Notes under the pieces: model-generated
The model's input: only the letters and a program-made list of their open reading frames with translations
Databases searched by the model: none
Told to the model about the DNA's origin: nothing
Shown here: piece by piece, positions 25,589 through 34,061 of the stretch
Layout: the number at the start of each line of letters is the position of its first letter
Numbering within the stretch: the stretch's first letter is position 1
Made by a program: the position numbers and the translations under genes
Assembly: GCF_034932365.1 (NCBI RefSeq)
Contig: NZ_JAYGHR010000001.1
Location: 62,001-126,000 of the forward strand
Source: Capilliphycus robustus
Lineage (GTDB): Bacteria > Cyanobacteriota > Cyanobacteriia > Cyanobacteriales > Microcoleaceae
Reading direction: 5' to 3'
Length of the DNA: 64,000 bases

Positions 25589-25623
25589 TTCTTTTAGACA
25601 ATACAACTTAAACACTAGAACCT

Positions 25624-27198
25624 TTATGGAGTCTGTTGACTTTGTTTTTGTTCAACAGACTCGATACTTTGACGAGCGGCTTGTTCTCCTTCGGTGTCTC
25701 CGGCTTCTTTCAGCAGCACTAACGCTTCGCGGAAACTATTAAGAGCTTGAGAATAGTCTCCCAAATTTTCGTACACTTCGCCAATATGATTCAGTGTTTT
25801 ACCAATATCGGCTTTTTTGCCAACTTCCTGACGAATTTTTAAGGCTTGTTGGTAAGAAGCCAAAGCCTGAGAATAGTCACCCAAACCTTCATAAGCTTCT
25901 CCAATACTGTTGAGTGTTGCTCCGATTTTCGGTTTATTTTCTAGTTCTTGATACAAGGATAATGCTTGCTGATGGGTTTGTACCGCCTGTTGATATTGGC
26001 TTTGTTTGTAGTAGGCATTACCGAGTTGATCGAGAGCATTACCCAGTTTTTCACGATCTTCACCCGCTTTGGTGAGTTCAACAGCTTGCTGATAGGCTTT
26101 CAACGCATTCTCAGGTTGTTCAAGTGTTTCATAAATGGTACCCATCAAGCCATAAACCCTCGCCGCATTTTCTCTATCTTCGATGATTTCGAGTAAACCC
26201 ACCGCTTGCTGAAGATGAACTAACGCCTGAGAATTATCTCCAAGTTGCTGATAGATATAACCCATATTACTCAACAATCGTCCAACCCCGGCTTGATCGC
26301 CAATTTTACGACGTAAAGCTAAAGCTTGCTGATAAACTCCAATAGCTTTCTCCGTGTCACCGCGACTAAAATAGAGTGCGCCCAAATTATTCAAGGTACG
26401 ACTTTGATCGCGCAAATCTCCAACCTGTTCACGATAAGTTCTCGCTTCTTCATAATATTCGAGTGCTTGTTCAAATTCACCCTGACGAGTATAAACTGAA
26501 GCAATATTATGCAGAGATTCTCCAATATTTTCCGGATCTTGAATCGACTGAGCAATTTTCAAGGCATCTAGATGTAACTTTAAAGCCTCTGAGAGTTTAT
26601 CTGTATTACTGTAGACAAACCCCAATAAATTCAAGCTGCGACTCACACCTCGATTGACTTCATTACTATTAGAACTTTGCTGACGGTAAAGCGCGAGAGC
26701 TTTTTGTATCGCTTTCTCAGCCTCTACATTATCGCCCATATTCGCATAAACATCACCCAAATAATTGAGCGTCGCTGCAACTTCTAGGGGATTATTTTGG
26801 CTTTGGCGAATTTCTAATACCTGTTTAAACGTTTCAAGGGATTCACTAAATAATCCCTGGCGAAATTGTTCGACTCCCTTTTCAAATAATTGTTCAGGAT
26901 CAGACGCAGAATTATTGCGATCGCCAGGTTTCTCGGTCGAGTTTGGACTCTCTGGGGTAGCTTCTCTAGAAGCGGGAGAATTCCTCTGACTTGGAGAGTC
27001 TTCAGTCACTCGAGGAGAAGGCGTTTGGGCGAGAACCCTAGAACTTGAACCCTGATAAAAATCTAAGACAAAAATCAGAGTAAAAACCCAACTCAGACTC
27101 AAAAATTTAAACGTTAAAACCCGAAAACGTTTGTTAGCCTTCTGAGAATTAGAATGTAAATTCAACATCGGTTTCAAGGGATTGAAAAATGAGTGCAT
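25624..27198 (-). CDS. Secreted or membrane-anchored TPR protein
   Basis: 524 residues. A hydrophobic segment at about residues 27-57 (FKFLSLSWVFTLIFVLDF, then VLAQ) acts as a signal peptide or anchor. A Pro/Ser/Glu-rich linker (55-100) follows, then about ten kinesin-light-chain-type TPRs of 40 residues (for example ALNYLGDVYANMGDN). Such proteins bind peptides or partner proteins in the periplasm or at the thylakoid. No enzymatic domain is seen. It starts near the right end of the integrase element but has normal codon use. Confidence 0.87.
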   Translation of the reverse strand: MHSFFNPLKPMLNLHSNSQKANKRFRVLTFKFLSLSWVFTLIFVLDFYQGSSSRVLAQTPSPRVTEDSPSQRNSPASREATPESPNSTEKPGDRNNSASDPEQLFEKGVEQFRQGLFSESLETFKQVLEIRQSQNNPLEVAATLNYLGDVYANMGDNVEAEKAIQKALALYRQQSSNSNEVNRGVSRSLNLLGFVYSNTDKLSEALKLHLDALKIAQSIQDPENIGESLHNIASVYTRQGEFEQALEYYEEARTYREQVGDLRDQSRTLNNLGALYFSRGDTEKAIGVYQQALALRRKIGDQAGVGRLLSNMGYIYQQLGDNSQALVHLQQAVGLLEIIEDRENAARVYGLMGTIYETLEQPENALKAYQQAVELTKAGEDREKLGNALDQLGNAYYKQSQYQQAVQTHQQALSLYQELENKPKIGATLNSIGEAYEGLGDYSQALASYQQALKIRQEVGKKADIGKTLNHIGEVYENLGDYSQALNSFREALVLLKEAGDTEGEQAARQSIESVEQKQSQQTP

Positions 27199-27315
27199 AT
27201 TTTTAACTCAAAATCGAACACCAAAATCCTAATCATAATTTATACTACAAGCAGGTTTAGAGAAAGGGTTCACACCGGAATTGAAGTATGAGCTTTTTCT
27301 CCAAACCCGCCTCAG

Positions 27316-28506
27316 ATGATGCAACTTCCTATAGATGTTGGCTTTTTCATGCTTACTCAAACCATTGATGCTATTTTAAACCGTGCTGTTGCCCGAGAGG
27401 ATCTTTCAGTAACAGAAGCCGTGGTCTTACTCCAACAAACCGATCCTGCGATCATAACAATCATCCGGGAGATTAGCGACAAGTTACGCCATCAACAAGC
27501 AGGAGATACCGTCACCTACGTCATTAACCGCAATATCAACTTTACGAATATTTGTGAACAGCATTGTAATTTTTGTGCCTTTCGGCGAGATGAGGGAGAA
27601 GACGGTGCCTTTTGGTTAGATACTGCTCAAATTTTAGAAAAAACAACGGCAGCCGTTGAACGAGGGGCGACCGAAATTTGTATGCAGGGGGGACTCAACC
27701 TCAAGGCGAAAGTTAACGGTGCATCTCTGCCCTATTATCTCAAATTAATTGCAACCATTAAACAAACCTTCCCTCAGTTGCACCTTCACGCCTTCTCGCC
27801 CCAAGAAGTACAATTCATCGCCCGTGAAGACCATCTCCGCTATGATGTCGTTATTGGCGCCCTGCGAGATGCTGGAGTAGACTCCATGCCAGGAACCGCC
27901 GCAGAAGTTCTTGATGATCGCGTGCGTCGGGTGATTTGTCCCGAAAAAATTAACAGCGCGACTTGGCTAGAAATCGTTGAAACCGCCCATCGTTTAGGAG
28001 TTCCGACAACCAGTACAATTCTTTGTGGTCATATTGAAACCCCGCAACAGCAGATCGAACATTTGCAACAATTGCGATCGCTGCAACAAACCGCGATTGA
28101 CCGCAATTATCCCGCCCGCATCACTGAATTTATCGCGTTGCCGTTTGTCGGTCAAGAAGCCCCCGCCTCACTCCGGCGACGAGTTGGACGCGATCAACCT
28201 GTGTTAAAGGATAGTTTACTACTCACCGCAGTCGCCCGTATTTTCCTCGGAAATTGGATTTTGAACCATCAACCCAGTTGGGTCAAACTCGGACTTGCAG
28301 GGGCGACAGAAGCCCTGAAATGGGGCTGTAATGATATTGGCGGTACACTCATGGAAGAACATATTACCACGATGGCCGGCGCCGTTGGTGGGACTTGTAT
28401 GGAACCGGAAACCTTACAACAAGCGATTTCTTCCATCGGGCGCCCCTTTCAACAGCGAGATACCCTTTACAGTCATCAGTTATGCAGTGACCAGCTTTTA
28501 CAGTGA
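27316..28506 (+). CDS. cofH: FO synthase subunit 2 (CofH)
   Basis: Radical-SAM enzyme that joins tyrosine to the flavin precursor to make FO, the deazaflavin of F420 and of 8-HDF in DNA photolyases. The cluster motif is Cys80-Cys84-Cys87 (CEQHCNFC), preceded by NRNINFTNI. ATEICMQGGLNLKA and MPGTAAEVLDD are typical of CofH. The ATG at 27349 (MLTQTID) is an alternative start nearer to homologues. The last 14 residues (from TLYSHQLCS) and the stop are encoded inside a heptamer-repeat array. CofG is not in the window. Confidence 0.9.
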   Translation: MMQLPIDVGFFMLTQTIDAILNRAVAREDLSVTEAVVLLQQTDPAIITIIREISDKLRHQQAGDTVTYVINRNINFTNICEQHCNFCAFRRDEGEDGAFWLDTAQILEKTTAAVERGATEICMQGGLNLKAKVNGASLPYYLKLIATIKQTFPQLHLHAFSPQEVQFIAREDHLRYDVVIGALRDAGVDSMPGTAAEVLDDRVRRVICPEKINSATWLEIVETAHRLGVPTTSTILCGHIETPQQQIEHLQQLRSLQQTAIDRNYPARITEFIALPFVGQEAPASLRRRVGRDQPVLKDSLLLTAVARIFLGNWILNHQPSWVKLGLAGATEALKWGCNDIGGTLMEEHITTMAGAVGGTCMEPETLQQAISSIGRPFQQRDTLYSHQLCSDQLLQ

Positions 28507-28671
28507 CCAGTGACCAGTGACCAGTGACCAGCTTTTACAGTTATCAGTTATCAGTTATCAGTTATCAGTGACCAGCTTTTGCAGTTATCAGTTATACAGT
28601 TCTCAATATTATCTGTTCACTGGTTACTGTTCACTGGTTACTGTTCACTGATTACTGGTCACTGTTCACTG
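28469..28671. repeat. Heptamer short tandem repeats forming an inverted array
   Basis: The first half is built of 7-base units CAGTGAC and CAGTTAT in runs of three to five. The second half holds the reverse type (GTTACTG, GTTCACTG). The two halves can pair into a long hairpin. Such short tandemly repeated sequences are known in filamentous cyanobacteria. The array begins inside cofH and supplies its stop codon. Confidence 0.85.
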
Positions 28672-28751
28672 TCTCCCTGTTTCCTCTGAGTCGTTAATCT
28701 TGTACGATCAATCGGACATTGCGCCGTAATTTACAGACGGATTGAACCTGA

Positions 28752-30263
28752 ATGCAGATATCGCCTGAATCTTCTTCCTCAAAAAAACCTCAAAATTGGC
28801 TTCCTCCTTCACCTGTCATCTCGATGATCGTCAGTGCGATCGCCATTTTCTGGATTTGTAGTAGCCTGCGACACCTGCTGTTTCAATCCACTGGCTATGA
28901 TTTGGGCATTTACGATCAAGTGATTTATTTGATCAGTCAAGGAAAGCCTGCGGTTTCCTCAATTTTGGGTTTTCATCACCTGGGAAATCATGGGGCATGG
29001 GCGGTGTATCCTCTAGGATTGTTATACAAAATCTATCCCAGTGTCTACCTGTTGCTGCTAGTTCAAGCGATCGTCCTGGCGTTAGGAATTTGGCCGACTT
29101 GGAGTTTAGCACGTCTGGCGGGGTTGAGTGAACGGTTATCGCTGGCGATCGCAGCAATATACATCCTCTATCCGGTTGTTTTTAATATTAACCTGTTTGA
29201 CTTTCACCCTGAAGTCATGGCACTTCCCGCCCTTTTAGCCGCCGTTTTAGCGGCGAGGTTACAAAAAACTTTTGGGTTTTGTCTGGCGATCCTTTGGGTA
29301 TTAGGATGTAAAGCGGTGTTGTCCTTAACGATAGTGGCGTTGGGGTTTTGGCTGTTAATCTTTGAAAAACGGCGAATTTGTGGGGCGATCGCACTGGGTT
29401 TAGGAATGGCTTGGTTTATCACAGTGACTCAGGTGATTATCCCTAACTTTAGTGGGCGAGAAGTCGAAGGGGTTTGGCGTTACACTTATTTAGGCGACTC
29501 GGTTTTAGAAATTCTCGTTAATCTTATATTGAAACCCGATTTAGTATTAGGACGATTGATTTCACTCTCAACCTTAGATTACCTCTATCAACTGTTTTTT
29601 CCCGTGATTTGGTGGCTATCTCCCCGTTATTTAACCTCTTTAATTCCCGCCCTTCCGACGATCGCGATTAATAGCTTATCTGATGTTTCCTTTCAACGGA
29701 GTCTCGCCTATCAATATTCTATTCCCATTCTTCCTTTTCTGTTGCTGACCGTTATTTCTAGCTTAGAACATCATGCTTCTAATCTCGGAACCCTGATCGC
29801 TAAAATCTGGAAAAAAATCAGAAAACCAGAAGATTTACAAGCCTCTGGAAGCTTCTTTTATTCTAGCAAACTCCCTCAATTGATTATCATCTGGTCATTC
29901 ATTGTTTTCCTGATGTTTGGGAAATATGGTCGGTTTTGGATTTATTTTAATCGACTCGATACCTGGACAGCAACTCGAGAAGCCGTTACCCAAATTCAAT
30001 CCCAAGGAAATCTGTTAACAGATAATCAACTCGCCCCTCATTTTACCCATCGTCCTGTCCTCAAATTGTTAAGTCAAGTTTCACCCGATTATAATTTAAC
30101 TGAATTTGATTATATCATTTTAAATTTACGTCATCCTTGGCCGGATACAGCAGAAATCGGTGAAAATCTCGCCAACCAACTCACCCGCGATCCTCGGTTT
30201 CAGTCTCTTTATCAACGGGATGATGTGGTGGTGTTTCAACGGACAACAAATTCTCTCAATTAA
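28752..30263 (+). CDS. DUF2079 polytopic membrane protein, copy 1
   Basis: 503 residues with about 10 membrane segments between residues 20 and 400. The conserved loop motifs GYDLGIYDQVIYLISQGKP, HHLGNHGAWAVYPLGLLY and FDFHPEVMALPALLAA identify DUF2079, a GT-C-like family with an acidic first loop (DLGIYDQ). It probably uses a lipid-linked sugar donor to modify a surface glycan. The next gene is a paralogue in tandem, and glycosyltransferases follow on the other strand. Confidence 0.85.
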   Translation: MQISPESSSSKKPQNWLPPSPVISMIVSAIAIFWICSSLRHLLFQSTGYDLGIYDQVIYLISQGKPAVSSILGFHHLGNHGAWAVYPLGLLYKIYPSVYLLLLVQAIVLALGIWPTWSLARLAGLSERLSLAIAAIYILYPVVFNINLFDFHPEVMALPALLAAVLAARLQKTFGFCLAILWVLGCKAVLSLTIVALGFWLLIFEKRRICGAIALGLGMAWFITVTQVIIPNFSGREVEGVWRYTYLGDSVLEILVNLILKPDLVLGRLISLSTLDYLYQLFFPVIWWLSPRYLTSLIPALPTIAINSLSDVSFQRSLAYQYSIPILPFLLLTVISSLEHHASNLGTLIAKIWKKIRKPEDLQASGSFFYSSKLPQLIIIWSFIVFLMFGKYGRFWIYFNRLDTWTATREAVTQIQSQGNLLTDNQLAPHFTHRPVLKLLSQVSPDYNLTEFDYIILNLRHPWPDTAEIGENLANQLTRDPRFQSLYQRDDVVVFQRTTNSLN

Positions 30264-30301
30264 ACCTCCCTGAAAATGCAGAATTTCAATTTTCCGATGA
30301 G

Positions 30302-31801
30302 ATGAAAAAGTTGCCATTTCCCCAAATAAAACGATGGAGATGGAGATCATTCAAACTACATCCTCTGGGTGGAATGATTGCGATCGCATCGATGATTTTC
30401 TTTTTTTGTAGTAGCTTACGTCATGCTTTATTTCAGTCTACTGCATTTGAACTTGGCATTTATGATCAAATTGTTTATCTGATCAGTCAGGGAAAACCCC
30501 CGATTTCTTCTTTCTTAGAAATTCATCATATGGGAAATCATGCGGCTTGGGTGATGTATATCATTGCTCTATTTTACCGCATTTATCCTTCTGTTCATTG
30601 GTTACTGTTTATTCAAGCTATTTCTCTGGCGTTAGGGGCTTGGCCAACTTGGGGACTAGCCCGACAAGCGGGGTTAAACCGATCTTTATCTTTAGCAATA
30701 GCGGGAGTCTATTTATTATATCCGGTTGTCTTTAATATTAATCTCTTTGATTTTCATCCCGAAGTGATGGCGTTACCTGTATTTTTAGCCGCTATTTTAG
30801 CCGCAAACTTAAATCAAATCGGTTGGTTTTGTATTGCGATCATCTGGATTTTAGGCTGTAAAGATGCTTTGGCTTTAACCGTTGCAGCGATGGGAAGTTG
30901 GCTATTTTTCTTTGAAAAAAAACGACTCTGTGGGGCGATCGCACTTGGGGCGGGAGTCGGTTGGTTTATCATTGTTATTCAAGGAATTATTCCCTATTTT
31001 AAAGCAGGTTTAGGCCCCGGTGGAGTTGGACGTTACACCTATTTAGGCAACTCCGTATTAGAAATTCTTATTAATATTATCATTAAACCTAGACTGGTTT
31101 TAGACCGTTTTTTTTCTTTAAAAACCCTTGAATATATCACCTTATTTTTCTCGCCTGTTGTTTGGTGGTTATCGCCCCGATATTTAACCCCTCTGATTAG
31201 TGCTTTACCTGCATTAACGAAGAATATTCTCTCAGAAATTGATGCCCAACGAGACTTAATTCATCAATATTCAATCCCGATTTTACCCTTTTTGATAGTC
31301 GCCATGATTTCCAGTTTAGCCCATTCAGAACAATATTTAGGCCAATGGGTTTTGAGTCTTTGGCATCGGCAAAACTTGACTTTAAAACTTGTACAACAAA
31401 AAAATATCTTACATAAATTAATTATTGTTTGGTCTTTAATCTCCTTTTTAAGTTTAGCAAAATTTGGTTATTTTTGGTCTATCTATCTCCAAGAAATCGA
31501 TACTTGGAAAGCTAATCATCTAGCCACAAATCTTATTAAAACGACTCCAGGATCAGTCTTGACCACTGCTAATTTAGCCCCTCATCTTACCCATCGTCCG
31601 GTTGTGAAATTTACCAATGTTGATGCACCTCCAACCGATCTAATTCAATTTGATTATGTGCTTTTAAATGTTCGACATCCCGGTTGGAAAAGCAACTCAA
31701 AATTTGCCAAAAATCTTGTTTATAAACTACAAGAATTACCCCAATTTAAATTAAAATATTCTCAAGATGATGTCTATCTATTTGAAAAAATAAATCCTTA
31801 A
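30302..31801 (+). CDS. DUF2079 polytopic membrane protein, copy 2
   Basis: 499 residues, clearly paralogous to the preceding gene along its whole length: FELGIYDQIVYLISQGKP, HHMGNHAAWVMYIIALFY and FDFHPEVMALPVFLAA correspond block by block. The copies differ in the extracytoplasmic C-terminal part, so they may use different acceptors. It starts 38 bases after copy 1 and is probably co-transcribed. The tandem pair looks like a local duplication followed by divergence. Confidence 0.85.
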   Translation: MKKLPFPQIKRWRWRSFKLHPLGGMIAIASMIFFFCSSLRHALFQSTAFELGIYDQIVYLISQGKPPISSFLEIHHMGNHAAWVMYIIALFYRIYPSVHWLLFIQAISLALGAWPTWGLARQAGLNRSLSLAIAGVYLLYPVVFNINLFDFHPEVMALPVFLAAILAANLNQIGWFCIAIIWILGCKDALALTVAAMGSWLFFFEKKRLCGAIALGAGVGWFIIVIQGIIPYFKAGLGPGGVGRYTYLGNSVLEILINIIIKPRLVLDRFFSLKTLEYITLFFSPVVWWLSPRYLTPLISALPALTKNILSEIDAQRDLIHQYSIPILPFLIVAMISSLAHSEQYLGQWVLSLWHRQNLTLKLVQQKNILHKLIIVWSLISFLSLAKFGYFWSIYLQEIDTWKANHLATNLIKTTPGSVLTTANLAPHLTHRPVVKFTNVDAPPTDLIQFDYVLLNVRHPGWKSNSKFAKNLVYKLQELPQFKLKYSQDDVYLFEKINP

Positions 31802-31827
31802 AATTATTAATGAAAAATTAAAAATAG

Positions 31828-31894
31828 GTAGGGTGCATCCAAGCCATTACCATTGTTAGACCGGGAAAAGCTATGATGATTTGACACACCCTAC
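31828..31894. repeat. Inverted repeat GTAGGGTG / CACCCTAC
   Basis: Perfect 8-base arms about 50 bases apart, in the gap between the convergent DUF2079 and glycosyltransferase genes. It could be a shared terminator or a short palindromic element. Confidence 0.5.
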
Positions 31895-31966
31895 TGATAC
31901 TGAGAAATGATTTCCACGAACAAAAAAATCGGATAGTCAATACAGTTTCCTGTTTTTTCAACCGGA

Positions 31967-33073
31967 TTAATAAGCTAAAATTAATTGTTTTTCCTGCTGT
32001 AAAGACATTAACTGTTGAGCAATACCGTCAACGTATTGTTCGCTGTTATATTGTTTTTGGACTAATTCATAACCTCGCTGGGCCTGGGCTTGGGCTTTTT
32101 CAGGATTATTCAGTAAATCAAGAATAGCTTGACGCATTCCTTGGGGATCTTTAGCTTGAACTCCTGTAATGATTCCAGCTTCAGCCAACTCTTCTGCTAA
32201 ACCAGGAGTTCGGGTCATAATTACAGGACGCCCACAAGACATCGCTTCAAATAATGTCGTAAACCCAGCTTGATAGTTGTGAGGCTTGAGGCTAATTACA
32301 ACAATGTCAGAATCTCGGTAGAGTTGACGTAAGTCTGCCCAATCATAAAATGCCCGTGACATATTTTTGGGCATGACTTCGGGGAAAGTATCTCCTAGCG
32401 CTTTGGCGTTGGGAGAAACGGCACAGATTTTGACATCTAGATCTAAATCTTGGGTAGCTTCTGCTAAAGAGCAGTAGTCTCGCTGTTCTAAACCGCCACT
32501 ACCAATAATTGGACGCTTTTTATCGGCTGAAGCAGGGCCAGGGGTGAAAAACTGGCTATCGGTTTGTTCAGTGACCAGATAAACTCGTTCTGAAGGCAGC
32601 CCCAAGTAGTTTTGCAGGAAGTCAGCTTTGACCTTTGTATTGGTCATAAACAGGTCAATGCGATTTCCCAAGTTGAACAACTTGAGTGCCACACGGCTAC
32701 GGGGGCGATCAGCATTGTGAACAAAAACAGCCATTTTAGGTCGGTTGACCTTCGCACCACAAACAGTGGCGATCGCAAAACCGGAATCTTCACCAATCGA
32801 AAAGATGATATCATTCTCATCGACTTGCTCAGACAAAGCACGAGCCATCGCCAAATGCTCAGGTTGACTACCGCCGATCACCTTTGATAACAAGCGATCT
32901 GCAACTGAGATGGGATATTGTCCTGGTTCGTGAATGGTTGCTCCCAGTTTTTCAGCCAGTGTCCACATGGTATGTCGAGGACATTTTCCCTCTTGAGCAT
33001 TTTGGGCAAACTGCTCTAAATCGAAAGGTCTACTTAAAACAACATGATATTTCGGGCTTTTTTCAATCACCAT
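31967..33073 (-). CDS. GT4-like glycosyltransferase
   Basis: 368 residues, GT-B fold. The C-terminal half has the donor-site pattern: RPIIGSGGLEQRDY, DLRQLYRDSDIVVISLKPHNY, then FTTLFEAMSCGRPVIMTRTPGL with the family Glu-x7-Glu region, and a closing YNSEQYVDGI helix. I use the ATG at 33073 because the longer frame starts with TTG. The substrate is unknown. With the second GT4 gene at 34062-35432 and the DUF2079 pair it suggests a polysaccharide or glycolipid function. Confidence 0.82.
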   Translation of the reverse strand: MVIEKSPKYHVVLSRPFDLEQFAQNAQEGKCPRHTMWTLAEKLGATIHEPGQYPISVADRLLSKVIGGSQPEHLAMARALSEQVDENDIIFSIGEDSGFAIATVCGAKVNRPKMAVFVHNADRPRSRVALKLFNLGNRIDLFMTNTKVKADFLQNYLGLPSERVYLVTEQTDSQFFTPGPASADKKRPIIGSGGLEQRDYCSLAEATQDLDLDVKICAVSPNAKALGDTFPEVMPKNMSRAFYDWADLRQLYRDSDIVVISLKPHNYQAGFTTLFEAMSCGRPVIMTRTPGLAEELAEAGIITGVQAKDPQGMRQAILDLLNNPEKAQAQAQRGYELVQKQYNSEQYVDGIAQQLMSLQQEKQLILAY

Positions 33074-33349
33074 TTGACAACTCAACTTTTGTTTTGATTA
33101 AGCCAAATAATAAAACTAATTTTGAGAGAAAAACAATCATTTTTTGTAAAGCTTATAAACTTGATTATAAAGCTTGTGTAAAATTGATAAAATCAGTCTC
33201 CGACTCAGTGACATATCCCTGTAGTCTGTAGGACAAAATTAGCCGATTTGGAAGTGTTCTAGCCTAAAATGGTCGAAATAAACTCGATTACGCAGTTAGA
33301 TACTATCCAAACGGCTCTGTTTATTCATTAACTGATACTCGAATTGTGA

Positions 33350-33475
33350 AATTTTTATGACAAAGGATTAACGACTTTGATCGGAGGCTGTTGCGGTATT
33401 ATTCAGCAGACAACGATGGTGACTGCTGTGAAAAATGGTCGGATAAAAGCTCAAGCTAATGCGAAAAAATCTTGA
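33350..33475 (+). pseudogene. C-terminal remnant of a homocysteine S-methyltransferase-like gene
   Basis: The frame reads NFYDKGLTTLIGGCCGIIQQ, a match to the zinc-binding GGCCG motif that closes homocysteine methyltransferases, then runs 20 residues to TGA. A TGA stands directly before it and there is no upstream domain, so only the last 41 codons survive. Confidence 0.5.
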
Positions 33476-33850
33476 CAAAAGTTCATAGATTTTTTCCCAG
33501 AGCAAAACTCATATAGCGCTACGCGCTAGGGAACAGGGAACAGTAAACTGTGAATAGGTTTCAGAATTTATAAGTGTTCTAACCTTTATGCGTACTGCTA
33601 TATGAAATATTTAACAGAAGTTGTAGTCGCTTAGTTCTTGCCATCGCTCTAAAAATGTGTAGAATTAGATTATAGCGGGCCGGGTAATCAACCGCTCTAA
33701 AAACCCAGCCTAATGGCACTACGCTGAACCTTGGCAATTGAATCTCTGGGGTTCGACTTGATTGTTCTAGATCCGAATCTAGAAGTAGGTAAAAGATTCT
33801 ATTGAGCTTGACGAGCAGTATTTTGGGAGTAATCCCAATCCAAGCCAACT

Positions 33851-34057
33851 TTGAAGGACTCTTCAACTACGGTGGGGCGCACCGAAAGTAACGCTTGGGG
33901 AGAGAACCACCTCTGGACTAGACGCTGCAAGGTATCTAATCTAAGTGGACTCGTTGAACGAAGAATTCTCTCGCCTAAAGGCAGAGGAGCGTCAAAAATT
34001 AATACCCCCTCTCCGACAAAAGAAAGGGGGCAAGCTGAGATCAAATCCTGTAACTAG
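33851..34057 (+). pseudogene. Possible TnpB C-terminal tail remnant
   Basis: The frame TTVGRTESNAWGENHLW followed by LSGLVERRILSPKGRGA resembles the variable C-terminal tail that follows the zinc finger in cyanobacterial IS200/IS605 TnpB proteins. No zinc-finger cysteines or catalytic residues lie upstream in frame. The similarity is from memory and is only suggestive. Confidence 0.35.
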
Positions 34058-34061
34058 CCTT

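Larger units (their letters stand above)
23848..25590. mobile_element. Integrase-only element in tRNA-Ser (about 1.74 kb)
   Basis: The 3' end of tRNA-Ser (CCCTCTCCGTT, 23837-23847) is repeated at 25580-25590. Between the copies lie a tyrosine integrase, a strong terminator, one small broken reading frame and repeats near both ends, with no other cargo. The integrase reads toward the tRNA. The left tRNA is intact, so integration restored it. This may be a minimal integrative element or the remains of a larger island. Confidence 0.75.
33074..34061. other. About 1 kb without an intact gene: remnants only
   Basis: No intact reading frame is supported between the two glycosyltransferase genes. 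I see a remnant of a homocysteine-methyltransferase-like gene (33350-33475), a low-complexity stretch at about 33515-33555 with AGGGAACAGGGAACAGTAAACTG, and a transposase-like tail (33851-34057). Confidence 0.6.

Noticed and set aside
23848..25590. A prophage at tRNA-Ser
   Set aside because: Only an integrase and one broken small frame lie between the att repeats; no structural or replication gene.
28469..28671. Repeats considered as a CRISPR array
   Set aside because: Units are 7 bases with no unique spacers and no cas genes; it is a short tandem repeat.
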